NCBI GenBank assembly: GCA_964473355.1
Contig: CAYYOS010000009.1
Coordinates: 1 to 31,227 of the forward strand
Direction of reading: 5' to 3'
Length of the DNA: 31,227 bases
Source: CAYYOS01 sp964473355
GTDB lineage: Bacteria > Pseudomonadota > Gammaproteobacteria > Burkholderiales > REEB80
Shown here: positions 24,650 to 31,227 of the stretch, in pieces
How the letters are laid out: every line of letters begins with the position of its first letter
Position numbering within the stretch: position 1 is the stretch's first letter
Position numbers and translations under genes: made by a program
The notes under the pieces: model-generated
Databases searched by the model: none
What the model saw: the letters and a program-made list of their open reading frames with translations, nothing else
Told to the model about the DNA's origin: nothing

Positions 24650-26782
24650 TTGCTTAAAGTAGTTTTGCGCCTGTTGTTTCGGCTGCTCTTTCGTGTAACC
24701 ATCGTGGGCGACGCGAATGAATTCAAGGCGCAGCGTTTACTGATCATCGCCAACCACGAGTCCTTTTTAGATGGCTTGATTTTAGGCCTGTTCCTTCCTG
24801 TTTCCGCTACCTTTGTGGTGCATACGGGTGTCGCCAAAAATCCTTTTTTTCGGGTGATTTTAAAGCTGACGCCATACCTTGCGGTGGACCCGACTAGCCC
24901 GTTAGCCATGCGCCAAGTACTGCGTCTATTGGAGCAAAATAAGCCGGTCATGATCTTTCCCGAAGGACGCATTACCCTCACCGGTAGTTTAATGAAGGTT
25001 TACGATGGCCCCGCCTTTGTCGCCGCGAAGACCAATGCCACCATCGTCCCGGTGCGTTTAGATGGGCCGGCTCGATCCTACTTCAGCCGCATGACGGGCA
25101 ACTACCCGAAAAAATTTCTACCCAAAATTACCCTTTTCATTCAGCCCGCCACTCACCTTGCCATGCCCACCGGTGCTAGCGCGCGCTTACGTCGGCAATC
25201 CTCGGGTGAAGCGATGCGCCGCATTATGCAGGAAATGGTGTTCGCCTCCCGACCCCAACAAACGCTTTACTTAGCACTGCTCGACGCCATTGCCATCTAT
25301 GGACGCGGCGAGCACGTGATTGAAGATTTGCGGCAAATCGAAGATACCTACGGGCAAATTTTAAAAGCCTGTTTGGGATTAGGCCGTCTTGTTAGTAAAT
25401 TTAGCGAGGAAAATGAGGCTATCGGCATCGCACTGCCTAACCTCTCTACGACCTTAAGTTTAGTGCTTGGGGTGAGTGCCATGGGCCGCGTGCCGGCAAT
25501 GCTCAATTACACGTCCGGCAAAGAGGGACTAAGCAACGCCTGTACGCTGGCTAAGATACGAACCGTTATAACTTCCCGAAAATTTTTGGAAACCGCTAAG
25601 CTAACAGCCACCTTTGAAACGCTTGCGGTACGCGTAGTTTATTTGGAAGATATGCGCGCTAGTTTTAAGTGGTCGGATAAATTTTGGCTGTTAACTTGGG
25701 CGCTATGGTTTCCGCGTGCGGTAATGCATCCACAAAACCCAGATCAGCCAGCACTAATTTTATTTACTTCCGGCTCAGAGGGGAAACCCAAAGGCGTGGT
25801 GCTAAGTCATCGCGCTATACTTGCCAATATCGCTCAATTACGCGCGGTGATTGAATTCTCCCCCGCCGATAAATTCCTTAACGCTCTGCCGATGTTTCAT
25901 GCGTTTGGTTTGACTTGTGGCAGCCTATTGCCGCTTTTTTCCGGTACTAAAGTCTTTCTGTATCCTAATCCGCTGCACTACCGAGTTATCCCCGAAGTCG
26001 TTTACGACCGAAATTGCTCTGTGTTATTTGGCACCAGCACTTTTTTAGGCAATTACGCCAAGTTTGCTCATCCCTATGATTTTTACCGCTTGCGCTACGT
26101 AGTGGCTGGCGCGGAAAAGTTGAATGCCGAGGTACGCAACGTGTGGATGGACAAATTCGGCATTCGAATTTTAGAAGGCTATGGCGCCACCGAATGCGCC
26201 CCGGTTATTTCCTCCAACACGCCCATGGCATATAAACCGGGCAGTGTGGGCACCTTTCTGCCGGGCATACACTACCAATTGAAGACGCTACCCGGCATCG
26301 AAACTGGTCAGGAACTGCATGTGAGTGGGCCGAATATAATGTTAGGGTATTACCTATTTGATCAGCCTGGTGTGTTACAGGCACCCAATTCTATTGGGCC
26401 GGGATGGTATAACACCGGCGATATCGTCACCATCGATGAGCGGGGTTTTATTACCATTGTCGGCCGCGCTAAGCGCTTTGCTAAAGTGGCGGGAGAAATG
26501 GTTTCTCTGGACGTCGTAGAAAAAATCGCGTTGGCCGCCGCACCCGCTTTTCAGCACGCCGCCATCGCCTGTGCAGACAAAAATCGCGGCGAGACCATAT
26601 TGTTGTTCACCACGGCACCCGATTTGGCTCGTGAACAGTTGCTGCAAACTGCAAAGAAGAATGGCCAGCCCGATTTGGCCGTACCGCGGGAAATTATTGT
26701 GCGCCCGGCGTTACCGCAGCTGGGCGCAGGCAAAATTGATTATCAAACTTTAAAACAGCACTGCCATGAATTCGCATCCTAA
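24650..26782 (+). CDS. aas: Bifunctional 2-acyl-lysophospholipid acyltransferase / acyl-ACP synthetase (Aas)
   Basis: This 710-residue fusion recycles lysophospholipids at the inner membrane. The N-terminal PlsC-type acyltransferase (about 1-190) has the HX4D motif NHESFLDG (His36, Asp41) and FPEGR at 103-107. The C-terminal adenylating domain (about 200-710) has TSGSEGKPKG from residue 373, YGATE at 511-515, the YNTGD hinge region and the catalytic lysine Lys695 in GAGKIDY. Domain order and length match E. coli Aas. The start is TTG 24650; no other in-frame start lies after the upstream stop region. The 3' end overlaps lplT by 17 bp, the classic aas-lplT pairing, so imported lysophosphatidylethanolamine can be re-acylated directly. 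Confidence 0.92.
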   Translation: MLKVVLRLLFRLLFRVTIVGDANEFKAQRLLIIANHESFLDGLILGLFLPVSATFVVHTGVAKNPFFRVILKLTPYLAVDPTSPLAMRQVLRLLEQNKPVMIFPEGRITLTGSLMKVYDGPAFVAAKTNATIVPVRLDGPARSYFSRMTGNYPKKFLPKITLFIQPATHLAMPTGASARLRRQSSGEAMRRIMQEMVFASRPQQTLYLALLDAIAIYGRGEHVIEDLRQIEDTYGQILKACLGLGRLVSKFSEENEAIGIALPNLSTTLSLVLGVSAMGRVPAMLNYTSGKEGLSNACTLAKIRTVITSRKFLETAKLTATFETLAVRVVYLEDMRASFKWSDKFWLLTWALWFPRAVMHPQNPDQPALILFTSGSEGKPKGVVLSHRAILANIAQLRAVIEFSPADKFLNALPMFHAFGLTCGSLLPLFSGTKVFLYPNPLHYRVIPEVVYDRNCSVLFGTSTFLGNYAKFAHPYDFYRLRYVVAGAEKLNAEVRNVWMDKFGIRILEGYGATECAPVISSNTPMAYKPGSVGTFLPGIHYQLKTLPGIETGQELHVSGPNIMLGYYLFDQPGVLQAPNSIGPGWYNTGDIVTIDERGFITIVGRAKRFAKVAGEMVSLDVVEKIALAAAPAFQHAAIACADKNRGETILLFTTAPDLAREQLLQTAKKNGQPDLAVPREIIVRPALPQLGAGKIDYQTLKQHCHEFAS

Positions 26783-27971
26783 CGGTAAGCTCAATTCTCG
26801 CGGTATGGTTGCCGTTTTAATCGCGCAATTTTTATCGGCGCTGGCCGATAACGCGTTATTGTTTGGCGCGATTGCCTTATTAAAAATTCAAGGGTACGCA
26901 CCCTGGGTAACGCCCTTATTACAAGAATTTTTTGTACTTGCCTACATCGTCTTGGCCCCTTTTGTAGGACCCTTTGCCGATACCTTACCCAAGGGACGGG
27001 TGATGTTATATGCCAACGGTATCAAACTCTTCGGTGCCGGGGCGATGATTATGGGCGCCCACCCCCTGCTTGCGTACGCCATAGTCGGTGTAGGTGCAGC
27101 AACCTATTCCCCCGCCAAATACGGCATATTAACGCAGTTGGTTGGGCCGGAAAAACTCGTCAAGGCCAATGGCATGATTGAAGGCTCAACCATTGTCGCT
27201 ATTTTGCTCGGTGCCGTCGCTGGCGGTTTGTTGGCTGACTATTCGGTACCGTTTACCTTAATAGCCGTGGCCGGTTGTTATGCAGTGGCCGCCGTCAGCA
27301 ATCTTTTTATTCCGAAACTGCCTCCCAGCCATCCGCTGACCCACATAAATCTACGCTTACTCTTTAGAGATTTTTGGCGCGCCTTAAAAACACTTTACCA
27401 AATGCACGACACGCGCTTCTCTTTGATCGGTACGAGTATTTTTTGGGGCGCCGGTAGTACCCTGCGCTTTTTGTTGGTGGCTTGGGTGCCCGTCGCGCTG
27501 CTATTGCTTGATAATAAAACCCCGGCGAATTTGTCTGGTGTCGTTGCCATCGGTATGGCGTTAGGCGCGATTATCGCCGCTCGCTATATTTCCTTAACCA
27601 CGGTAAATCGCGCACTATGGGGCGGCATCGCCCTAGGACTGTTGGTTTTTTCCTTAGGCTTTGCTCATAACCTAAATTTGACCATGCTAATACTGGTACT
27701 GGTGGGGGCGGCGGGGGGCGTTTTTGTGGTGCCCCTGAATGCCTTATTGCAAGCGCGTAGCGAAGCCACAGTGGGTTCGGGGCACGCTATTGCGGTGCAA
27801 AATTTTAGCGAAAATTTGAGCATGCTTACGTTAATTGCACTGTACACCTTTGCGATTCACTCAGGTTTAAGCGTGTTAACGATTGCCCAGGGGTTCGGGT
27901 TATTACTGACTTTCGGATTTATATTGTTAACGGTTTATCGACATCTTTCTCTGCGGACGATAAAAGATTAG
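26766..27971 (+). CDS. lplT: Lysophospholipid transporter LplT (MFS)
   Basis: This 401-residue major facilitator superfamily flippase has twelve predicted membrane helices, starting with MVAVLIAQFLSALADNALLFGAIALL. The motif ADNAL in helix 1, the GPFADTLPKGRVM loop between helices 2 and 3, and the SPAKYGILTQLVGPEKLVKANGMIEGST segment are characteristic of LplT. It moves lysophosphatidylethanolamine across the inner membrane to Aas. The ATG lies within the last codons of aas (17-bp overlap). The gene ends 7 bp from the convergent manC stop, leaving no room for a separate terminator. Confidence 0.92.
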   Translation: MNSHPNGKLNSRGMVAVLIAQFLSALADNALLFGAIALLKIQGYAPWVTPLLQEFFVLAYIVLAPFVGPFADTLPKGRVMLYANGIKLFGAGAMIMGAHPLLAYAIVGVGAATYSPAKYGILTQLVGPEKLVKANGMIEGSTIVAILLGAVAGGLLADYSVPFTLIAVAGCYAVAAVSNLFIPKLPPSHPLTHINLRLLFRDFWRALKTLYQMHDTRFSLIGTSIFWGAGSTLRFLLVAWVPVALLLLDNKTPANLSGVVAIGMALGAIIAARYISLTTVNRALWGGIALGLLVFSLGFAHNLNLTMLILVLVGAAGGVFVVPLNALLQARSEATVGSGHAIAVQNFSENLSMLTLIALYTFAIHSGLSVLTIAQGFGLLLTFGFILLTVYRHLSLRTIKD

Positions 27972-27978
27972 TGGCTGA

Positions 27979-29415
27979 CTAGCTGCGACCATAGGTATCC
28001 TTAAACCGAACAATATCATCCTCACCCAAGTACGATCCCGACTGTACTTCTATCATTTCCAATGGCAATGTGCCGGGATTCTCCAACCTGTGTGTCACGC
28101 CAATGGGAATATAGGTGGATTGGTTCTCGCTCAACAAAAACACTTCTTCACCGCGCGTGACTCGGGCGGTGCCCGCCACCACTATCCAGTGTTCCGCCCG
28201 ATGATGATGCATTTGTAGGGACAGCGCCGCGCCCGGTTTAACCGTGATGCGCTTTACTTGAAATCTGTCACCGGCGTCTACGCTGTCGTAACACCCCCAC
28301 GGGCGTGAGACTTTTCTATGCGCCTGATATTCGTCGCGATTCTGCGCCTTAAGCCGATTAACGATAGCTTTCACCTCTTGTGTTTTATTTTTTGGGGCAA
28401 CCATCACCGCGTCGGAGGTTTCAATCACTACCAGGTCTTCCACACCGATGCATGCCAAAAATCGATGCTCCGCAATCATTAGCGTGTTTTTGCTGTCGAC
28501 CGCATACACGTCACCTTTAATCACGTTCCCGCCGTCGTCTTTTTCGCCCACCTGCCAGAGCGCGTCCCACGCGCCGACGTCAGACCAACCCGCCTGTAAC
28601 GGAATCACGACACCAAAATGTTCGTCATTTTCGCCCAGCTTTTCCATCACGGCATAATCGATCGAATCCGAAGGGCAACTCAGAAATGCTTTTTCTTCGA
28701 CGCGATAAAAATCGGCGTCCGCCTGCGCGTTGTCTAAAGCTTGTTGGCAGGCCTTCGCCATTTCTGGTTGCCTGCGTTCAAGCTCTGCTAACCAAACAGA
28801 AGCGCGCATCATAAACATGCCGCTGTTCCAAACGTAGCGACCGGAGTCTAGGTAGGTTTGAGCAGTAGCCGCGTCGGGCTTTTCAACAAAGGCGGAAAAT
28901 TTGCGGGCAGTTTGTCCTGATGACGCGCCCATTCTTATATAGCCATATCCTGTCTCCGGGCCGCTGGGCACGATGCCAAAGGTAACCAGCAACCCTTGCT
29001 CAGCCAAACTCATTCCCTCCTCGACGGCCTCATGAAATTTTTCCAGATTTTTGATGACATGATCAGCTGGCATGATTAACAAAATAGGATCTTGATTATC
29101 CTTGGTAGCCTCGAGTGCGGCTAGGGTCAAAGCGGGCGCGGTATTGCGCCCAGCCGGTTCTAAAATTATCGCGCGTGATTGTTTGCCCATTAAGCGTACT
29201 TGTTCGGCCACCAGAAATCGATGCGCCTCATTGCATACAATAATGGGCGGCAGCGCATCGATGTTTCCCTTAAAACCATCCAAGCGCGCGATGGTAACCT
29301 GTAGCATGGTTTTATCTTCCACCAAAGGCAGGAGTTGCTTAGGATAATGCTCGCGGGACAAGGGCCAAAGTCTGGTGCCAGAACCACCCGATAAAATAAC
29401 GGGCTGTATTATCAT
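27979..29415 (-). CDS. manC: Mannose-1-phosphate guanylyltransferase / mannose-6-phosphate isomerase
   Basis: This 478-residue bifunctional enzyme of the AlgA/ManC/CpsB type makes GDP-mannose for envelope polysaccharides. The N-terminal nucleotidyltransferase has GGSGTRLWPLSREHYPKQLLPL near the start (positions 8-29), LIMPADHVI, and FVEKPD. The C-terminal cupin (about 360-478) has RPWGCYDSVD, KPGAALSLQMHHHRAEHWIVV and the conserved PG..PLEMIEVQSGSYLGEDDIVR. ATG 29415 is preceded by AAGGAT at suitable spacing. It is divergent from roxA over 74 bp and convergent with lplT. The product may feed the mannose needs of the nearby glycosyltransferases, but no direct link is shown. manC and algA are both used as names for this family. 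Confidence 0.93.
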   Translation of the reverse strand: MIIQPVILSGGSGTRLWPLSREHYPKQLLPLVEDKTMLQVTIARLDGFKGNIDALPPIIVCNEAHRFLVAEQVRLMGKQSRAIILEPAGRNTAPALTLAALEATKDNQDPILLIMPADHVIKNLEKFHEAVEEGMSLAEQGLLVTFGIVPSGPETGYGYIRMGASSGQTARKFSAFVEKPDAATAQTYLDSGRYVWNSGMFMMRASVWLAELERRQPEMAKACQQALDNAQADADFYRVEEKAFLSCPSDSIDYAVMEKLGENDEHFGVVIPLQAGWSDVGAWDALWQVGEKDDGGNVIKGDVYAVDSKNTLMIAEHRFLACIGVEDLVVIETSDAVMVAPKNKTQEVKAIVNRLKAQNRDEYQAHRKVSRPWGCYDSVDAGDRFQVKRITVKPGAALSLQMHHHRAEHWIVVAGTARVTRGEEVFLLSENQSTYIPIGVTHRLENPGTLPLEMIEVQSGSYLGEDDIVRFKDTYGRS

Positions 29416-29489
29416 TGCGTATCCTTAAAAAAAGGCCGAGTCGCTATAGTGTATGCTGTAGGCGACTGACCAAATAATTATTTACCGAA
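29416..29489. promoter_or_regulatory. Divergent promoter region between manC and roxA
   Basis: This 74-bp AT-rich spacer must hold promoters for both directions. On the + strand TATAGT (29445-29450) is a five-of-six -10 match about 40 bp before the roxA GTG; its -35 is weak. A run of seven A (29427-29433) lies next to the manC ribosome-binding site. No clear operator palindrome is seen. Confidence 0.35.
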
Positions 29490-30626
29490 GTGAAAAAAAA
29501 ATTCTTAGGGCCACTTAGTCCGCAACAATTCTTACGCGACTATTGGCAGAAAAAACCGCTTTTTATCAAGCACGCGTTCTCGCCTTTTAAACCTTTCATC
29601 ACGCCCAACGAGCTGGCCGCCCTGGCCATGGAAGAAGAGACCCGGGCACGTATCGTTCTTAAAACGAGTGCGAGCTGGAAACTTCTACACGGACCCTTTA
29701 AGGCTAATAGCTTTAAAAAACTGCCGGCAAGGAATTGGTCTTTGTTAGTACAAAACGTAAATCAACTTATTCCCAGCGCCGAGCGCTTTTTAAACCAATT
29801 CGACTTTATCCCCCGAGCGCGCCTGGATGATTTAATGGTCAGTTTCGCAACACCGGGCGGCGGGGTCGGACCGCATTTTGATTCCTATGACGTGTTCTTG
29901 GTGCAGGCTATGGGCAAGCGTCGCTGGTTGCTCGGCCCGCAGGCAGACCAATCCTTGATACCCGGCTTGCCACTTAAAATTTTGCGTAACTTTAAACCGC
30001 GCCATGATTTTATCGTCGAACCGGGCGATCTCTTATATTTACCCCCAGGATATGGCCATCATGGTATCGCGTTGGAAGATTGCGTCACCTATTCTATCGG
30101 GTTTCGTGCACCAACCCAAGCCACCGTCGCAGCCGAGTTCCTAAATTATCTACAAGACAAAATAGCATTGCCGGGTCTTTATAGTGATCCTGCGCTAACC
30201 TACTCACGCCATCCCGCCGCCATTAGCGCGGCGATGGTAGATTGGGCCCTTAGCACAATTAAGCAAATTCACTGGACAAAAAAAGATGTGGCGCAATTCT
30301 TAGGAATCTTTTTGACCGAGCCACAGCCACACGTTTATTTTTCGCCACCTGATTTACCGCTGCCCGAATCTAAGTTTTATAACACACTAAAGTCTCAGGA
30401 TTTGCATTTAAGCCCAAAAAGTAACATGCTTTTTAACTCGGCAGATATTTTTATAAACGGTGAAGTGATAAAAGTACCTGCGGGTCAGCGCGCCTTCCTG
30501 ATTGAATTAGCCGATAGACGAATACTAAAGAAGGGGTCTAAAATATCCCGTGCACTCGCACAGATTTTCTTTCAGTGGTACTCGGATGGCTACGTCATTT
30601 TGTCTAATTCGATTATAGAAAATTAA
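29490..30626 (+). CDS. roxA: JmjC-type 2-oxoglutarate/Fe(II) ribosomal oxygenase (RoxA/YcfD-like)
   Basis: This 378-residue cupin-4 family protein is like E. coli YcfD/RoxA, which hydroxylates an arginine of ribosomal protein L16. The iron-binding triad is visible: His129 and Asp131 in PHFDSYDVF, and His190 in PPGYGHHGIALED, aligned with the third histidine of YcfD. WQKKPLFIKHAF near the start and YSIGFRAP after the core are family signatures. The C-terminal part (about 220-378) forms the dimerisation and winged-helix region. The start is GTG 29490, followed at once by nine A in a row (KKK), which could be a slippage point. The next gene starts 2 bp after the stop. Confidence 0.92.
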   Translation: MKKKFLGPLSPQQFLRDYWQKKPLFIKHAFSPFKPFITPNELAALAMEEETRARIVLKTSASWKLLHGPFKANSFKKLPARNWSLLVQNVNQLIPSAERFLNQFDFIPRARLDDLMVSFATPGGGVGPHFDSYDVFLVQAMGKRRWLLGPQADQSLIPGLPLKILRNFKPRHDFIVEPGDLLYLPPGYGHHGIALEDCVTYSIGFRAPTQATVAAEFLNYLQDKIALPGLYSDPALTYSRHPAAISAAMVDWALSTIKQIHWTKKDVAQFLGIFLTEPQPHVYFSPPDLPLPESKFYNTLKSQDLHLSPKSNMLFNSADIFINGEVIKVPAGQRAFLIELADRRILKKGSKISRALAQIFFQWYSDGYVILSNSIIEN

Positions 30627-30627
30627 A

Positions 30628-31134
30628 ATGGTTAACATGGGCGCTGACCCCGCGGATTCCGCGATCCAAAAAATAAACAGTCACGGCGAATACCATCACG
30701 CAATGGCGACGCTATTTACTTTGGCTACGCGCAATATTGCTATTTTCGACTATAATCTGGAGGATAGCGAAATTGATGCGCCCGAGCATGCTGCCACTTT
30801 TCGCAAATTTCTTTTGCAGAACCGCAATAACACGCTGTCTATCGTATTGCAGGACCCCACCTTTGTAATCCGCTATTGTCCGCGTTTGCAAACTTTACTG
30901 CGGCAATTTAGCCATGCGGTGTTTATTCAACAAAGCGGGCCTGAGGCAAAGAATGTCTACGACCCCTTTGTTATTGTCGATACCCACATGTATCTGCGCC
31001 GCTTTCATCACGACAGCCCACGCGGTGTTTGGTGCACGGATGGGCAAGCGGTAAACGAAAATCTGCGTAAACGCTTTCAAGAAATTTGGGAGACATCAGC
31101 CCCTGCGCTAACTGCTACAACCTTAGGTTTATAG
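30628..31134 (+). CDS. DUF7931-like hypothetical protein
   Basis: This 168-residue soluble protein has no signal peptide. Recognisable parts are an early IFDYNLEDSEIDAPEHAATFRKFLLQN segment, FVIVDTHMYLRRFHHDSPRGVW in the middle, and a C-terminus ending SAPALTATTLGL. The ending and the RF..IWE.S.P...AT.LGL pattern match the DUF7931-type proteins that often sit beside RoxA and GNAT acetyltransferase genes in proteobacteria. Function is unknown; the layout loosely recalls the phosphatidyltransferase-like (PLD-like) fold but lacks an HKD motif. It begins 2 bp after the roxA stop, so it is in the same operon. In-frame ATGs at 30628 and 30637 are both possible starts. Confidence 0.7.
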   Translation: MVNMGADPADSAIQKINSHGEYHHAMATLFTLATRNIAIFDYNLEDSEIDAPEHAATFRKFLLQNRNNTLSIVLQDPTFVIRYCPRLQTLLRQFSHAVFIQQSGPEAKNVYDPFVIVDTHMYLRRFHHDSPRGVWCTDGQAVNENLRKRFQEIWETSAPALTATTLGL

Positions 31135-31198
31135 GCATAACGAAAGCGGGGATGAATAATATTTAACAGGAATACCGCTAAGGTACTGGAATTTATCC

Positions 31199-31214
31199 TA
31201 GAATCTGCTAGAAT
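31199..31214 (+). promoter_or_regulatory. Promoter-like -10 elements at the right edge
   Basis: TAGAAT (31199-31204) and the extended form TGCTAGAAT (31206-31214) occur in the last 30 bases. They probably belong to a gene or RNA that starts outside the window. No -35 of good quality is seen. Confidence 0.3.
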
Positions 31215-31227
31215 TTCCCGGTCGGTC

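Noticed and set aside
27958..27985. Terminator between lplT and manC
   Set aside because: Only 7 bp separate the two convergent stops and no hairpin with a T-run is visible in the immediate area.

Overview
The window looks like a piece of a Gram-negative proteobacterial chromosome, Beta- or Gammaproteobacteria by gene content: an aryl-polyene-type pathway with a LolA-like carrier and an MMPL exporter, Aas/LplT, AlgA/ManC, a RoxA-type JmjC oxygenase and a proteobacterial-style RHS protein. It is a draft, probably metagenomic, assembly. It has one run of 100 N and one of 10 N, and the flanks of each gap share bases, so both look like scaffolding placeholders rather than true missing DNA.

Region 1 (1-11161) is most of an aryl polyene (APE)-like cluster, all on the + strand and tightly packed with many start/stop overlaps. 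The order is MipA/OmpV outer-membrane protein (5' cut by the window edge), acyl carrier protein, COG4648 membrane protein, AMP-dependent ligase, small hot-dog dehydratase, LpxL/HtrB-like acyltransferase, LolA-like periplasmic protein, MMPL/RND exporter, ketosynthase, chain-length factor, second hot-dog dehydratase, FabG-type ketoreductase and a GT2 glycosyltransferase. The logic would be: activate an acyl or aryl starter onto the ACP, extend it with KS/CLF, reduce and dehydrate to a polyene, attach it to a lipid anchor, and move it to the outer membrane by MMPL plus LolA. The second ketosynthase, thioesterase, methyltransferase and any ammonia-lyase are not in the window and may lie to the left. 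An orphan GspE/PilB-type ATPase (11181-13577) follows 19 bp later.

Region 2 (13578-21092) is an RHS polymorphic-protein locus that has been rearranged. A 1307-residue RHS repeat protein stops exactly where the conserved RHS C-terminal cassette should begin. After a hairpin-rich repeat element, a second ORF starts with its own signal peptide, carries LamG, Ig-like, F5/8-type-C and Ig-like domains, and only then resumes the RHS cassette (PDHLGTPR to DPFGLA). The 100-N gap lies in the Ig repeat, and a 9-A run frameshifts the extreme C-terminus. A putative immunity-like gene follows, ending in a homopurine tract and tandem repeats.

Region 3 (21093-23623) is a two-gene minus-strand operon that is visibly GC-richer than its surroundings: a GtrB/DPM1-like GT2 and an ArnT-like (GT83) membrane glycosyltransferase. 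This suggests an acquired envelope-glycan modification module.

Region 4 (23624-31227) is housekeeping in character: a two-CBS-domain protein interrupted by a 10-N gap, a fused acyltransferase/acyl-ACP synthetase (Aas) with its lysophospholipid transporter LplT, a convergent manC/algA, then divergent roxA and a DUF7931-like gene. I saw no rRNA, tRNA, CRISPR array or complete insertion sequence. The most interesting part of the window is the split RHS locus.
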